Positions 16,209 to 24,085 of a DNA stretch of 64,000 nt are shown here, one piece after another. The translations under genes and the position numbers were made by a program. The notes beneath the pieces are model-generated. The model worked only from the letters and a program-made list of their open reading frames with translations. It did not search any database and was not told the origin of the DNA. How positions within the stretch are numbered: position 1 is the first letter of the stretch; the number at the start of each line of letters is the position of its first letter. Source of the DNA: Micromonospora tulbaghiae (GTDB taxonomy: Bacteria; Actinomycetota; Actinomycetes; Mycobacteriales; Micromonosporaceae); contig NZ_FMCQ01000010.1 in the NCBI RefSeq assembly GCF_900091605.1, positions 221,085-285,084 of the forward strand, written 5' to 3'.

Positions 16209-16236
16209 GCGGGACGGGTCCCACCCCCCGTCCCGC
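16209..16236 (+). terminator. hairpin after the DUF4352 gene
   Basis: Perfect 10-base stem (GCGGGACGGG with CCCGTCCCGC) and 8-base loop, 12 bases after the stop codon. No T-run follows, as is usual for actinomycete terminators. Confidence 0.65.
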
Positions 16237-16259
16237 ACCCCCAACCGAGAGGAACCGCA

Positions 16260-17105
16260 ATGTCCGACCCGACCCAGCCCGCGCCGCTCGAGCCGACCGG
16301 CCACGCGACGATGCCGAACCCGCCCGCCGCAGCGAACCGCCCCGCAGGCGCGCGTCCCCTCGTCGCCGGCGGCGTCGTGCTCGCGCTCGCGATCAGCGGC
16401 GTCGTCCTGGCCGGCGCGCTCACCGAGGACGACGAGCCGCAGCCGGTCACCGCGGTCACGGCGGCTCAGCGCAGCACCGCCCCCACCTCGGCGTCCCCGT
16501 CCGCCGCGCCGACCACGGCGGCCCCGACCACCGCCGCACCCACCCCAGCCGCGCCGGCCACCACCGAGGCGCCCGCGCCGTCGCCCACCCCGAAGCCGAA
16601 GGTCGTCAAGGGACGCGGCGACGACGTGGTACGCATCCCCGACCTGACCGACCTCGCGGTCGTCAAGTTCACCTGCCGGTGCAGCAGCAACACCGTCCTC
16701 ACCAGCGACGGGGACGGGTTGCTCGTCAACGAGATCGGCTCCTACACCGGCAAGCGGTGGATCAACCTGGAGGACGGCTCGCTGACCACGCAGTTCGAGA
16801 TCGAGGCCAGCGGCTCGTGGACGCTGACCATCGGCACCGTCGCGCAGCTGGCCACCACGTCGGAGACCGGAAAGGCATCCGGCAAGGGTGACGACGTGCT
16901 GCTGCTCGGCGGCGACACCACCGCCGTGCGGATCACCCACCGGCGAGGCTCGTCCAACTTCGTCGTCCACGCGTACTCGCTGGACGACGGCGAGGGCGGC
17001 CTGCTCGTCAACGAGATCGGCGCCTACTCCGGGGTGCGACCGCTCACCACGCCCGCGCTCGTGCAGATCACCGCCGACGGCAACTGGACCGTCGCACCGG
17101 CCTGA
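16260..17105 (+). CDS. membrane-anchored protein with two tandem extracellular domains
   Basis: A 281-residue protein of unknown function. A Pro-rich cytosolic start is followed by one TM helix (VAGGVVLALAISGVVLAGAL, about 35-54) and a long Thr/Ala/Pro linker (about 70-115). Two homologous ~75-residue beta-rich repeats follow. Each begins GDDV, has a VKF/VRI strand, a conserved GGLLVNEIG or GDGLLVNEIG core ending SYTG or AYSG, and closes with GSWTLTI or GNWTVAP. The repeats have diverged most in their first strands; the first also carries a CRC pair. The layout suggests a surface-displayed binding protein. GAGAGGAA lies upstream of the ATG. It is not coupled to its neighbours. Confidence 0.8.
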   Translation: MSDPTQPAPLEPTGHATMPNPPAAANRPAGARPLVAGGVVLALAISGVVLAGALTEDDEPQPVTAVTAAQRSTAPTSASPSAAPTTAAPTTAAPTPAAPATTEAPAPSPTPKPKVVKGRGDDVVRIPDLTDLAVVKFTCRCSSNTVLTSDGDGLLVNEIGSYTGKRWINLEDGSLTTQFEIEASGSWTLTIGTVAQLATTSETGKASGKGDDVLLLGGDTTAVRITHRRGSSNFVVHAYSLDDGEGGLLVNEIGAYSGVRPLTTPALVQITADGNWTVAPA

Positions 17106-17138
17106 CCGTCCGCCCTCCCCCGCCCGTCAGGAGGCACC

Positions 17139-17957
17139 ATGCGACCCGACGAGTTCCGCCACGCCCTGAGCCTGCTCCCCGCACCCCTGTACGGCCGCGC
17201 GCTGCCGCTGCGCCGCTACGTCTTCCGTACCGCCTGCCCGCAGTGCCAGCGCATCGGCGACGCGATCACCCTCGCCTTGACCGCGGCGCACTACGACCAG
17301 CTCGCCTCGGCCGGGCAGCTCCTGGACAACGCCACCCGGCTGGCCGAGGAGCACGGCACCGACTGCCGGCCACGGCCCGAGCCGGAACGGGGACGTGGGC
17401 AGGTCCAGCGGTGGGCGACGGCGTCCGCACCGGTCGTCGCCGCGACCGACGCGAGCTGGAAGGGCCGTGCCGGCGGCATCGGGTACGTGGTGAGCGACGG
17501 CCGGTACGGCCTGCGCAGCCGGGGCACGGGCCGCCTGGACCCGACCGGCGCGTCCCGTGTCCTGATCAACGAGTTGCGGGCGGTGGACTTCCTGCTCACC
17601 GCCTACAAGGATCCGCCACCGGCGATGACGGTGCTGGTGGACAGCCTCTCCGCGTTGCGCTGGCTGCACCGCTGGCAGTCCGGCGGGGTGGCGGACATGC
17701 CGGCCGGGTACAGCCTGCGCCGGCGCCGCTGGGCCGACCGGCCGACGCTGGTGCGCCTCGCCGACCAGGTGAACCGTCGCCCAGATCTGTCCTTCCGGCA
17801 CGTCAAGGCGCACAGCGGGCACGCGCTCAACGAGGCTGCCGACGGTCTGTCACACATGGCCCGGCGCCGGGTCGAGGAGAGCTTCGACGTCCGTCCTCGG
17901 GCGCGCGAACTGGCCGAGGCGTTCCTACGGGACTGGCACGCAAGCCTCGTCCACTGA
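17139..17957 (+). CDS. RNase H-fold protein with N-terminal CxxC segment
   Basis: A 272-residue protein. Residues about 98-240 are RNase HI-like: D104 in AATDASWKGRAGGIGYVVSD, E145 in INELRAVDFL, D168 in VLVDSLSAL, and H225 with D235 in HVKAHSGHALNEAAD. These match the D-E-D-D catalytic set and the flexible histidine. The N-terminal 95 residues are unusual: CPQC at 33-36 and another Cys at 76 could bind a metal. It probably cleaves RNA in RNA/DNA hybrids, but the extra domain sets it apart from housekeeping RNase HI. A GTCAGGAGG ribosome site precedes the ATG. Confidence 0.85.
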   Translation: MRPDEFRHALSLLPAPLYGRALPLRRYVFRTACPQCQRIGDAITLALTAAHYDQLASAGQLLDNATRLAEEHGTDCRPRPEPERGRGQVQRWATASAPVVAATDASWKGRAGGIGYVVSDGRYGLRSRGTGRLDPTGASRVLINELRAVDFLLTAYKDPPPAMTVLVDSLSALRWLHRWQSGGVADMPAGYSLRRRRWADRPTLVRLADQVNRRPDLSFRHVKAHSGHALNEAADGLSHMARRRVEESFDVRPRARELAEAFLRDWHASLVH

Positions 17958-17975
17958 TCTCTCGCCCCGGCCGGG

Positions 17976-18443
17976 TCACCAGTCGCGGGCCCAGTCCGGC
18001 GGCGGTACGACGGCGAGCTGCGGCTCCCCGCTGATCGGTTCGAGCGCGTGCACGATCCGCAGGTCCCCGTCGGCGGCGGCGTCGGAGTCGGTCAGCACCC
18101 GGCCGCTGCTGCCGTCGGCGCTCACCAGCACCCACCGGTCGGGGTGGATGCCGCCGTCGTCGATGAGCGCCCGTACGCCGAACGCGCGGGCGAGGGTGAC
18201 CGCGAGGTCGTGTTCACGCAGACCGGTGGCGTCGGCCAGCTCGGTGTCACCGGTGAGGATCCACCCGAAGCCCTCGTCCTCGTCGGGCGGCGTGAGCATC
18301 GCCACCGGGCGCGGATCGTCCACGGCCCGGTCCTCGATCCGCCCGACGTACACCGTCTCCGGCGCGACGCCGTACTCCGTCAGCAGGAACGCGCGCAGGG
18401 CATCCGCCGGTAGCTCGGCGTCGAAGTGGATCCGATACCGCAC
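17976..18443 (-). CDS. hypothetical acidic protein
   Basis: About 155 residues, rich in Asp and Glu, not recognised. It starts VRYRIHFDAELPADALRAFL, has AMLTPPDEDEGFGWILTGDT mid-chain and ends VVPPPDWARDW. The beta-alpha pattern at the start suggests a small soluble domain. An upstream in-frame GTG (18465-18467) would add 8 residues, but GGAGAGGGG sits 7 bases before the GTG at 18441-18443, which I prefer. It is convergent with the RNase H-like gene (18 bases apart) and divergent from the methyltransferase. Confidence 0.65.
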   Translation of the reverse strand: MRYRIHFDAELPADALRAFLLTEYGVAPETVYVGRIEDRAVDDPRPVAMLTPPDEDEGFGWILTGDTELADATGLREHDLAVTLARAFGVRALIDDGGIHPDRWVLVSADGSSGRVLTDSDAAADGDLRIVHALEPISGEPQLAVVPPPDWARDW

Positions 18444-18523
18444 CCTCTGCCCCTCTCCAAGGTTCACAGGTAACGCGTCACAGTGCTTGCCCCGGCAGCC
18501 CGCCGGGGAGTTGGCTGTGGCGT

Positions 18524-19255
18524 ATGGCCCGCATCGCGTACCACGACGCCGACGCCGAGGCGTTCGCCGCTACCCGGCACCTCACCGACGACGGTCTCAC
18601 GGCCTGGCGGGCCGCCGTCGCCCGGCACCTCGCCCCGCGCCCCGGGATGCGACTGCTCGACCTGGGCGCCGGCACGGGCAGCTGGGCCCGCACCTTCACC
18701 GACTGGTTCCCCGGCGTCGAGGTGGTCGCGGTCGAGCCGTCGGCGGCGATGCGCGTCCGGTGCGCGTTCGCGCCGCTCGTGGCCGGCGACGCCGGGCACA
18801 TCCCCCTGGCCGACGGGAGCGTCGACGGCGCCTGGCTGTCCACAGTCATCCACCATGTACCCGACCTGGCCGCCGCGGCGCGCGAGCTGCGCCGGGTGCT
18901 GCGTCCCGGCGCACCGGTGCTCATCCGGTCCGCGTTCGCCGGACGGCACGAGGCGATCACGCTGTTCGACTACTTCCCCGAGGCGATCCGCGTGCTGGAC
19001 ACGTACCCGGGCATCGCCGACGTCGAGGCCGCCTTCGCGGCCGCCGGCTTCGCCACCGCGGCGGTCGAGCAGGTTCCGCAGGTCACCGCATCCTCGCTGC
19101 GGGAGGCGGCGGCCGGCCTGCGACGGGAGGCGCACACGCCGCTTCAGCTCATCACCGACGCGGAGTACGCCGCCGGCGTCCAGCGGCTGCGCGAGGCAGC
19201 GCATGTGCACAGCGGCCCGGTGATCGACGCACTGGACCTGCTGGTGCTGCGCTGA
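18524..19255 (+). CDS. class I SAM-dependent methyltransferase
   Basis: A 243-residue cytosolic methyltransferase of the UbiE/Methyltransf_11 type. Motif I is LLDLGAGTGSWARTF (43-57), the acidic ribose contact is VVAVEPSAAM, and post-motifs include GDAGHIPLADGSVDGAWLST and ELRRVLRPGAPVLI. The C-terminal part (ITDAEYAAGVQRLREAAHVH) resembles small-molecule methyltransferases. Substrate unknown; neighbours offer no pathway clue. Confidence 0.88.
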   Translation: MARIAYHDADAEAFAATRHLTDDGLTAWRAAVARHLAPRPGMRLLDLGAGTGSWARTFTDWFPGVEVVAVEPSAAMRVRCAFAPLVAGDAGHIPLADGSVDGAWLSTVIHHVPDLAAAARELRRVLRPGAPVLIRSAFAGRHEAITLFDYFPEAIRVLDTYPGIADVEAAFAAAGFATAAVEQVPQVTASSLREAAAGLRREAHTPLQLITDAEYAAGVQRLREAAHVHSGPVIDALDLLVLR

Positions 19256-19268
19256 TCCCGGTGTCGGG

Positions 19269-19291
19269 CCCCACCCGAGGTTAGGGTGGGG
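19269..19291 (+). promoter_or_regulatory. hairpin covering the ribosome site of the arginase-like gene
   Basis: CCCCACCC (19269-19276) pairs perfectly with GGGTGGGG (19284-19291) across a 7-base loop. The ATG follows two bases later, so the only purine-rich ribosome site is inside the stem. It could equally serve as a terminator for the methyltransferase gene ending at 19255. Confidence 0.5.
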
Positions 19292-19293
19292 CG

Positions 19294-20184
19294 ATGGATC
19301 ATCGTCAGTGGACGGTCGTCGGGGCGCCGTCGAGCGCCGGTGCCCACACCCCGGGCATCGAGCGGGCACCCGCTGCCCTGCGCGCCGCCGGCCTGCTCGG
19401 CCTGCTGGGCGCCGACGTCGAGGACGCCGGTGACGTGCCGGGCTTCCGGTGGCGACCGGATCCGGCGTACCCCAGGGGTCAGAACGCGGGCGCGGTGGCC
19501 GCCGTCGCCTCGGCGGTGGCCGACCGGGTCGCGGCGGCGCTGGGCCGGGGGCGGGCGCCGCTGGTGCTCGGCGGCGACTGCACGGTGACCGTCGGCCTGG
19601 TCGCCGGTTGCGCGCGGGCCGGGCTGTCGCCCGCGCTGGTGTACGTGGACGGCGGCCCCGACCTCTACACGCCGGAGACCCGCGCGAACGGCAACCTGGA
19701 CGCCATGGGGCTGGCGCACATGCTCGGGTTGCCGGGGACGCTGCCCGAGGTGGCGGGTGTCGGGCCGGCGGTGCCGCTGCTGTCGCCGGAGCGCGTGGTG
19801 GTGTACGGGGACTCGCTGCCCCGGGGTGACCACGAGCGGGAGCTGGTGGCGGAGCTGGGGCTGGCGTACGTGCCGGCGGACGAGGTGCACGCCGACGCGC
19901 GGGCGGCGGCGCGCCGGGCCCGGTCGGTGGCCGAGGGCGCGGCCGACCGGTTCGTGGCGCACTTCGACGTGGACGTGCTCAGTTTCGTGGACGCGCCGCT
20001 GGCGGACGTGCCGGAGCCGTTCGGGCTCAGCCTCGGCGAGGCGGCGGCGACGCTGGCGGAGCTGGTGGCGAGCCCGAGGTTCGCCGGGCTGTCGGTCACC
20101 GAGATCAACCCGGATCATCTGCCCGACGACGAGCTGCTCCCCCGGTTCGCCGGCGTGCTGGCCGGGGCGTTGACCGGGCGCTAG
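19294..20184 (+). CDS. arginase/ureohydrolase-fold protein lacking the metal-binding histidines
   Basis: A 296-residue arginase-family protein. The three signature blocks are in place but altered: GGDC (93-96) instead of GGDH, VDGGPD (118-123) instead of DAHxD, and HFDVDVLSFVDAP matching DxDxxDP. All aspartate ligands remain while both histidines are replaced by Cys and Gly. Arginase, agmatinase and formiminoglutamase need both for the Mn pair, so this protein may use one metal, another substrate, or be a non-enzyme. It ends by overlapping the convergent Nudix gene by 4 bases. Its ribosome site lies in a hairpin. Confidence 0.85.
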   Translation: MDHRQWTVVGAPSSAGAHTPGIERAPAALRAAGLLGLLGADVEDAGDVPGFRWRPDPAYPRGQNAGAVAAVASAVADRVAAALGRGRAPLVLGGDCTVTVGLVAGCARAGLSPALVYVDGGPDLYTPETRANGNLDAMGLAHMLGLPGTLPEVAGVGPAVPLLSPERVVVYGDSLPRGDHERELVAELGLAYVPADEVHADARAAARRARSVAEGAADRFVAHFDVDVLSFVDAPLADVPEPFGLSLGEAAATLAELVASPRFAGLSVTEINPDHLPDDELLPRFAGVLAGALTGR

Positions 20185-20594
20185 GCGGTTTCCGCGAGGT
20201 GCAGCGGCAGCACCTTGGCCGCGCTCACCGCCAGCTCGCGGTCGAGCACCTGGTCGCGTGGCACGAAGACCATGGCCTGCCCTTCGCCCAGCACCACGTC
20301 CTCCTGCCGGGCGTCGGTGGTGCCACGAAAGACGTACACGGTGACGGCGTGGGCGAAGCCCTCCTCGTGCGGGCGGGGGCCGCTCCACAGCAGGTGCAGC
20401 GCACCGGCGGTCAGTCCGGTCTCCTCGCGCAGCTCGCGGCGGGCGGCCTGCTCCGGTGTCTCGCCGGGCTCGATGCTGCCGCCGGGCAGGCTCCACTGGT
20501 ACGGCGAAACGGGCGCGTTGCCGTCGCGGTGCTGCATGAGGATCGCGCCGGTCGGGTCGACGAGCAGGACGAGAGCGACGTCGTATGCGGCCAC
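20181..20594 (-). CDS. Nudix hydrolase
   Basis: A 137-residue Nudix hydrolase, cleaving a nucleoside diphosphate-X type substrate. The Nudix box is complete: GGSIEPGETPEQAARRELRE followed by ETGL (about residues 39-62), with the REXXEE metal-binding core. VALVLLVDPTGAILMQHRDG is the usual first strand. Start is GTG at 20592-20594. It faces the arginase-like gene tail to tail with a 4-base overlap. Substrate cannot be told from sequence. Confidence 0.92.
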   Translation of the reverse strand: MAAYDVALVLLVDPTGAILMQHRDGNAPVSPYQWSLPGGSIEPGETPEQAARRELREETGLTAGALHLLWSGPRPHEEGFAHAVTVYVFRGTTDARQEDVVLGEGQAMVFVPRDQVLDRELAVSAAKVLPLHLAETA

Positions 20595-20685
20595 GTCCCG
20601 AGCCTGCCACGCGGCACCGGCAACGCGCAGTCCTCGACTTTCCGCCGCGCCGATCGAAAGTCCGACTCAGAGCACCGAAAGCCAT

Positions 20686-20728
20686 AGACACATCGACATG
20701 TCTTTTGTAGCGTCGGTCGCAGCCGACG
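20686..20728 (+). promoter_or_regulatory. two inverted repeats upstream of the Tat-exported TIM-barrel gene
   Basis: AGACA (20686-20690) and TGTCT (20699-20703) bracket an 8-base core that is itself nearly symmetric. CGTCGG (20711-20716) and CCGACG (20723-20728) form a second repeat ending immediately before the AAGGAG ribosome site. They may be an operator and a leader hairpin. No ligand is implied by neighbours. Confidence 0.4.
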
Positions 20729-20741
20729 AAGGAGTGCGCTC

Positions 20742-21686
20742 ATGTGCTACGGATTCGACGGACAGGCCGCGCTGCGGCAGTCGCTGGACCGGCGCGACCT
20801 GCTGCGCGGCTCCCTGGCCGCGCTGGCCGGGATCGGGCTCGCCACCGGGCTCGGCGGGACGGCCGCCCAGGCCGGCGGCGGTCACCACCACGGCCGGCGC
20901 CCGGTGCCGAAGGAGCTGATCAGCCTCCAGCTCTGGACCGTCCGCGACGCGCTGAACGGCTCTCCCGGCTACGACGCGACGCTGGCGCACCTGGCCCGGA
21001 TCGGCTACCCGCGGGTCGAGCTGGCGCTCGGCTACTTCGGCCGTACCGCGCGGGAGCTGCGCCGGTTCCTGGACCGCATCGGGATCAAGGCCAGTTCCAG
21101 CCACGACGGCATCGCCGCCGACGCCGCCGCCTTGGAGGAGAAGATCGCGAACGCCCGTACGCTGGGCCAGCGGTTCATGGTGGTGCCGTACCTGAACTCC
21201 GACCGCGAGGACGACTGGAAGCGCTGGGCGGAGCAGATGAACGTCGAGGCCGCCGCCGCGCGCAAGGCGGGCCTGCGGTACGGCTACCACAACCACGCGC
21301 ACGAGTTCACCATCGACTTCGGCAACGGCCGGCGACCGTGGGACGTGCTGACCGAGGAACTCGACCCGCGCCTGGTGCACCTGGAGATCGACATCTACTG
21401 GGCGGTCACCGGCGGCATCAACTCCGGCGAGGGTGTCGACGACCCGGAGGGCTTCACGCTCGACGTGATCCGCTCGGCACCGCAGCGGGTGTTGCAGTAC
21501 CACGTCAAGGACCGCGACCCGGCCACCGGCGACATGGCCGACCTGGGCACCGGGATGATCGACTTCGCGCGGATCTTCCGGGGGCACCAGGTGATGGAGT
21601 ACATCGTGGAGAACGACACCCCGGATGTGACGCCGCAGCAGACCGCCGCCGTCGGCTACCGCTACCTGCGCCGCCTGCGGTTCTGA
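20742..21686 (+). CDS. Tat-exported sugar isomerase/epimerase-like TIM barrel
   Basis: A 314-residue AP endonuclease-2-like TIM-barrel protein (sugar phosphate isomerase/epimerase family). The N-terminus has a twin-arginine motif (DRRDLLRG) followed by a hydrophobic stretch and AQA cleavage near residue 46, predicting folded export. Barrel strands include ISLQLWTVRDAL, YPRVELALGYFG, GYHNHAHEF, LEIDIYWAVTGG and YHVKDRD, with the metal-binding E/H/D set of this family. Secreted members occur in gene sets for polyol or sugar use, but here it stands alone, followed by a hairpin. Substrate unknown. Confidence 0.88.
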   Translation: MCYGFDGQAALRQSLDRRDLLRGSLAALAGIGLATGLGGTAAQAGGGHHHGRRPVPKELISLQLWTVRDALNGSPGYDATLAHLARIGYPRVELALGYFGRTARELRRFLDRIGIKASSSHDGIAADAAALEEKIANARTLGQRFMVVPYLNSDREDDWKRWAEQMNVEAAAARKAGLRYGYHNHAHEFTIDFGNGRRPWDVLTEELDPRLVHLEIDIYWAVTGGINSGEGVDDPEGFTLDVIRSAPQRVLQYHVKDRDPATGDMADLGTGMIDFARIFRGHQVMEYIVENDTPDVTPQQTAAVGYRYLRRLRF

Positions 21687-21688
21687 CC

Positions 21689-21715
21689 TCCGGCGGGGCA
21701 CTGACCGCCGCCGGA
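21689..21715 (+). terminator. hairpin after the TIM-barrel gene
   Basis: TCCGGCGG pairs with CCGCCGGA across 11 bases, 3 bases after the stop. A plausible terminator without a T-run. Confidence 0.45.
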
Positions 21716-21759
21716 CGTGACACGTTCGGGGGTGGCCGCGCCGACCGAGGGGGTACGCG

Positions 21760-22380
21760 ATGACCGACGAGCCGGACGACGTCCACTACGACCGCCTCTA
21801 CCGCGACGCCGACCGGCCGCCGTGGGAGATCGGCGGGCCGCAGCCGGCGCTCGCCGAGGTCCTCGACACCGGGGTACGCGGCCCGCGCGTGCTCGACGTC
21901 GGCTGCGGCACCGGTGAGCTGGCGCTCGCGCTGGCCCGCCGCGGCCACGACGTGACGGGCGTCGACATCTCGCCGGTGGCGATCGACCAGGCCCGGGCCA
22001 AGGCCGCTGCGGCGGGCCTGCCGGCGCGCTTCGAGGTGTGCGACGCGACGGCGATCCCGGTGCCGCCGGTGCCGTACGACTCGGTGTTCGACTCCGGGCT
22101 GCTGCACTCGCTGGACCGGCGGGGCGCCGCCGTAGGCGACTACCTGGCTCTGCTGCCACGGCTGACCGCGCCCGGCGGTGCGGTGTTCGTCCTGGCGGTG
22201 TCGCCGGAGGCGGGCCAGGGCTGGGGCCTGGACGCGGACACGCTGGGCGCGGCCTTCCCCGACCCGCTCTGGACGCACGTCACTGTCGAGCCGATCGACG
22301 TGCTCGCCCGGGTCGGCGGCGCGGACCTGCGCCTGGCCGGCAACCTGCTGCGCGCCACCCGCTCCCCCGACGGCCCGTAG
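21760..22380 (+). CDS. class I SAM-dependent methyltransferase
   Basis: A 206-residue methyltransferase. The start HYDRLYRDADRPPWEIGGPQ is typical of the short thiopurine/tellurite-resistance-like Methyltransf_25 group in actinomycetes. Motif I is VLDVGCGTGELALAL (47-61); VTGVDISPVAIDQARAKA and DSVFDSGLLHSLDRRG follow. Predicted cytosolic. Substrate unknown; it is transcribed alone between the TIM-barrel gene and a convergent PPOX gene. Confidence 0.88.
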   Translation: MTDEPDDVHYDRLYRDADRPPWEIGGPQPALAEVLDTGVRGPRVLDVGCGTGELALALARRGHDVTGVDISPVAIDQARAKAAAAGLPARFEVCDATAIPVPPVPYDSVFDSGLLHSLDRRGAAVGDYLALLPRLTAPGGAVFVLAVSPEAGQGWGLDADTLGAAFPDPLWTHVTVEPIDVLARVGGADLRLAGNLLRATRSPDGP

Positions 22381-22414
22381 CGTTCCAGCCGCAGCACGAA
22401 CAAGGCGAGCGGCG

Positions 22415-22924
22415 TCAGCGACGCCAGTGCTGGCGCGGGGCGTAGCCCTCGCGGCGCAGCCAGTGTTCGGTGTAGACGATCCGGTCGGCCTCGATCACGA
22501 CGAGCGGGTCCTCGGGTGGCTCGGACAGCGACCGGCCCCGCTCGGCGTGCTCGTTCTCCCAGCGGAACGCGGCCCAGTGGCGGGCCCGGTCGGGGTGCTC
22601 CGGGCCGAGCACCCGGGCGGTGCCGAACACCTGCGCGCCGCGGCTGCTGGCCAGGCCGACCAGCGGCGCGAAGACGCCGACCGACACGCGCGGGTCGGCG
22701 GCGATGTTGCGCATCTTCGGCGAGCGCGGCGCGGCGGTGAACATCAGCGTGAAGTCGAGCGGGTAGTAGCGCACCGGCGTGGCCAGCGGCCCGTCCGGTC
22801 CGGCGGTGGCGAGCACACACATGTTCTGCGACGACAGCAGGTTGAGGATGCGTTCGGCGAGGCGGTCCCGGTCCAGCTTCCGCGTCGGCGTCGGCCCGGT
22901 CAGCCAGGGGTTCGTCAGCGGCAC
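22415..22924 (-). CDS. PPOX-class F420/FMN-dependent flavin protein
   Basis: A 169-residue split-barrel protein of the pyridoxamine 5'-phosphate oxidase superfamily. ILNLLSSQNMCVLATAGPDG (about 26-45) and ATPVRYYPLDFTLMFTAAPR are the usual first strands; KMRNIAADPRVSVGVF supplies the cofactor-binding loop; the C-terminus has VIEADRIVYTEHW. Members bind FMN or F420 and reduce varied substrates; the cofactor cannot be decided here. GTG start at 22922-22924. Confidence 0.85.
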   Translation of the reverse strand: MPLTNPWLTGPTPTRKLDRDRLAERILNLLSSQNMCVLATAGPDGPLATPVRYYPLDFTLMFTAAPRSPKMRNIAADPRVSVGVFAPLVGLASSRGAQVFGTARVLGPEHPDRARHWAAFRWENEHAERGRSLSEPPEDPLVVIEADRIVYTEHWLRREGYAPRQHWRR

Positions 22925-22963
22925 GTGGCGTCCACGGTCATGACGGCACCCTACCGGCCGGGT

Positions 22964-23983
22964 TCAGGCGACGGGCGCCGTGCTGGCCCGCATCACGACC
23001 TCGCCGGGCAGGCGCACGATCCGGCGGCGGCGGCCGGTGTTCTCGGTCAGGGCCAGGTTCATCGCCTCCTCGCCGAGCCGGTGCAGCGGCAGCGCCACTG
23101 TGGTCAGCGGCGGGGTGAGGTCGCGTACGACCGGGATGTCGTCGAAGCCGGCGACCGAGACGTCGCCGGGCACCGACAGCCCGCGGTCGCGCAGCGCCGC
23201 GTACGCGCCGACGGCCATCACGTCGGTGCACGCGAACACGCAGGTGGCGTCGAGCCCGCGGTCGAGCAGCTCGGTCATCGCCCGGTAGCCGCCGTCGCGG
23301 GTGAAGGCCGCCTCGGCCACCGCGCCCGGGCCGAGCGCCACACCGGCGGCGGTCAGCTCGTCGCGGAAGCCGCCGAGCCGGTCGGCGACTGTGGTCAGCT
23401 CGGGCGGGCCGGAGAGCACCGCGAAGCGGCGGTGCCCCAGGCCGAGCAGCGCGCGGGCCAGCTCGGCGGCGCCGGCCCGGTTCTCCGGCAGGACGCTGTC
23501 GACCTTCAGGGTGCGGTGCCGGCTGACCACCGCGACCCGGCCGCCGCCGTCGAGGTAGGGCGCCAACTCGGCGGCCATGGCCCGTTCCCAACGGGGGTCC
23601 TCGAATCCGGAGCCGATGAGCAGGATCGCCGGTGCGCGTTCGGCGCGCAGCATCGAGACGTACGCGATCTCGCGTTCCGGGTCGCGGAACGTGCTGGCCA
23701 GCATGACCAGCAGGTCGTTGTCGGCGGCGACGCGCATGACGCCGCCGGCGACGGCGGCGAAGTAGGGGTCGGTGACGTCGTGGCAGACGACGCCGACGCT
23801 GCGGCGCGACGCGCCGGCCAGCGCGCGGGCGTGGGCGTTCGGGGTGTACGCGAGCCGCGCGGCGGCGGCCAGGACGCGGTCGTGCAGGTGCGGGGTGACG
23901 CGCCGCCCGTTGAGTGCCCGGGAGGCGGTGGCCAGGGATACGTCGGCCGCCCGGGCCACGTCTTCCAGCGTCACGTGCGACAT
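22964..23983 (-). CDS. LacI-family transcriptional regulator
   Basis: A 339-residue repressor. The HTH is VTLEDVARAADVSLATASRA (4-23) with the hinge LNGRRVTPHLHDRVLAAAAR. A periplasmic-binding-protein-like sensor domain follows (SVGVVCHDVTDPYFAAVAGG; VLPENRAGAAELARALLGLG; VAGFDDIPVVRDLTPPLTTV). It is divergent from the Gfo/Idh/MocA-DUF993-TIM operon, and two tandem LacI-type half-symmetric boxes lie in the shared promoter (24044-24070), so it very likely controls that operon and itself. The inducer is presumably the sugar or polyol being degraded. Confidence 0.95.
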   Translation of the reverse strand: MSHVTLEDVARAADVSLATASRALNGRRVTPHLHDRVLAAAARLAYTPNAHARALAGASRRSVGVVCHDVTDPYFAAVAGGVMRVAADNDLLVMLASTFRDPEREIAYVSMLRAERAPAILLIGSGFEDPRWERAMAAELAPYLDGGGRVAVVSRHRTLKVDSVLPENRAGAAELARALLGLGHRRFAVLSGPPELTTVADRLGGFRDELTAAGVALGPGAVAEAAFTRDGGYRAMTELLDRGLDATCVFACTDVMAVGAYAALRDRGLSVPGDVSVAGFDDIPVVRDLTPPLTTVALPLHRLGEEAMNLALTENTGRRRRIVRLPGEVVMRASTAPVA

Positions 23984-24043
23984 CGATGCGTCTCCCTGCG
24001 GAACGTCTTGACCCGGTGTTCCGGCGTGGCTACGGTAGCACCC

Positions 24044-24070
24044 TGAAAGCGCTTACTGAAAGCGCATTCA
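24044..24070 (+). promoter_or_regulatory. tandem LacI-type operators
   Basis: TGAAAGCGCTTACT (24044-24057) and TGAAAGCGCATTCA (24057-24070) lie 13 bases apart. Both centre on the GCGC step common to LacI-family sites, and the second is a 12-of-14 palindrome. They sit between the divergent LacI and dehydrogenase starts, ending 15 bases before the GTG of the latter. Confidence 0.75.
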
Positions 24071-24085
24071 CGGCCGGGAGGCACA

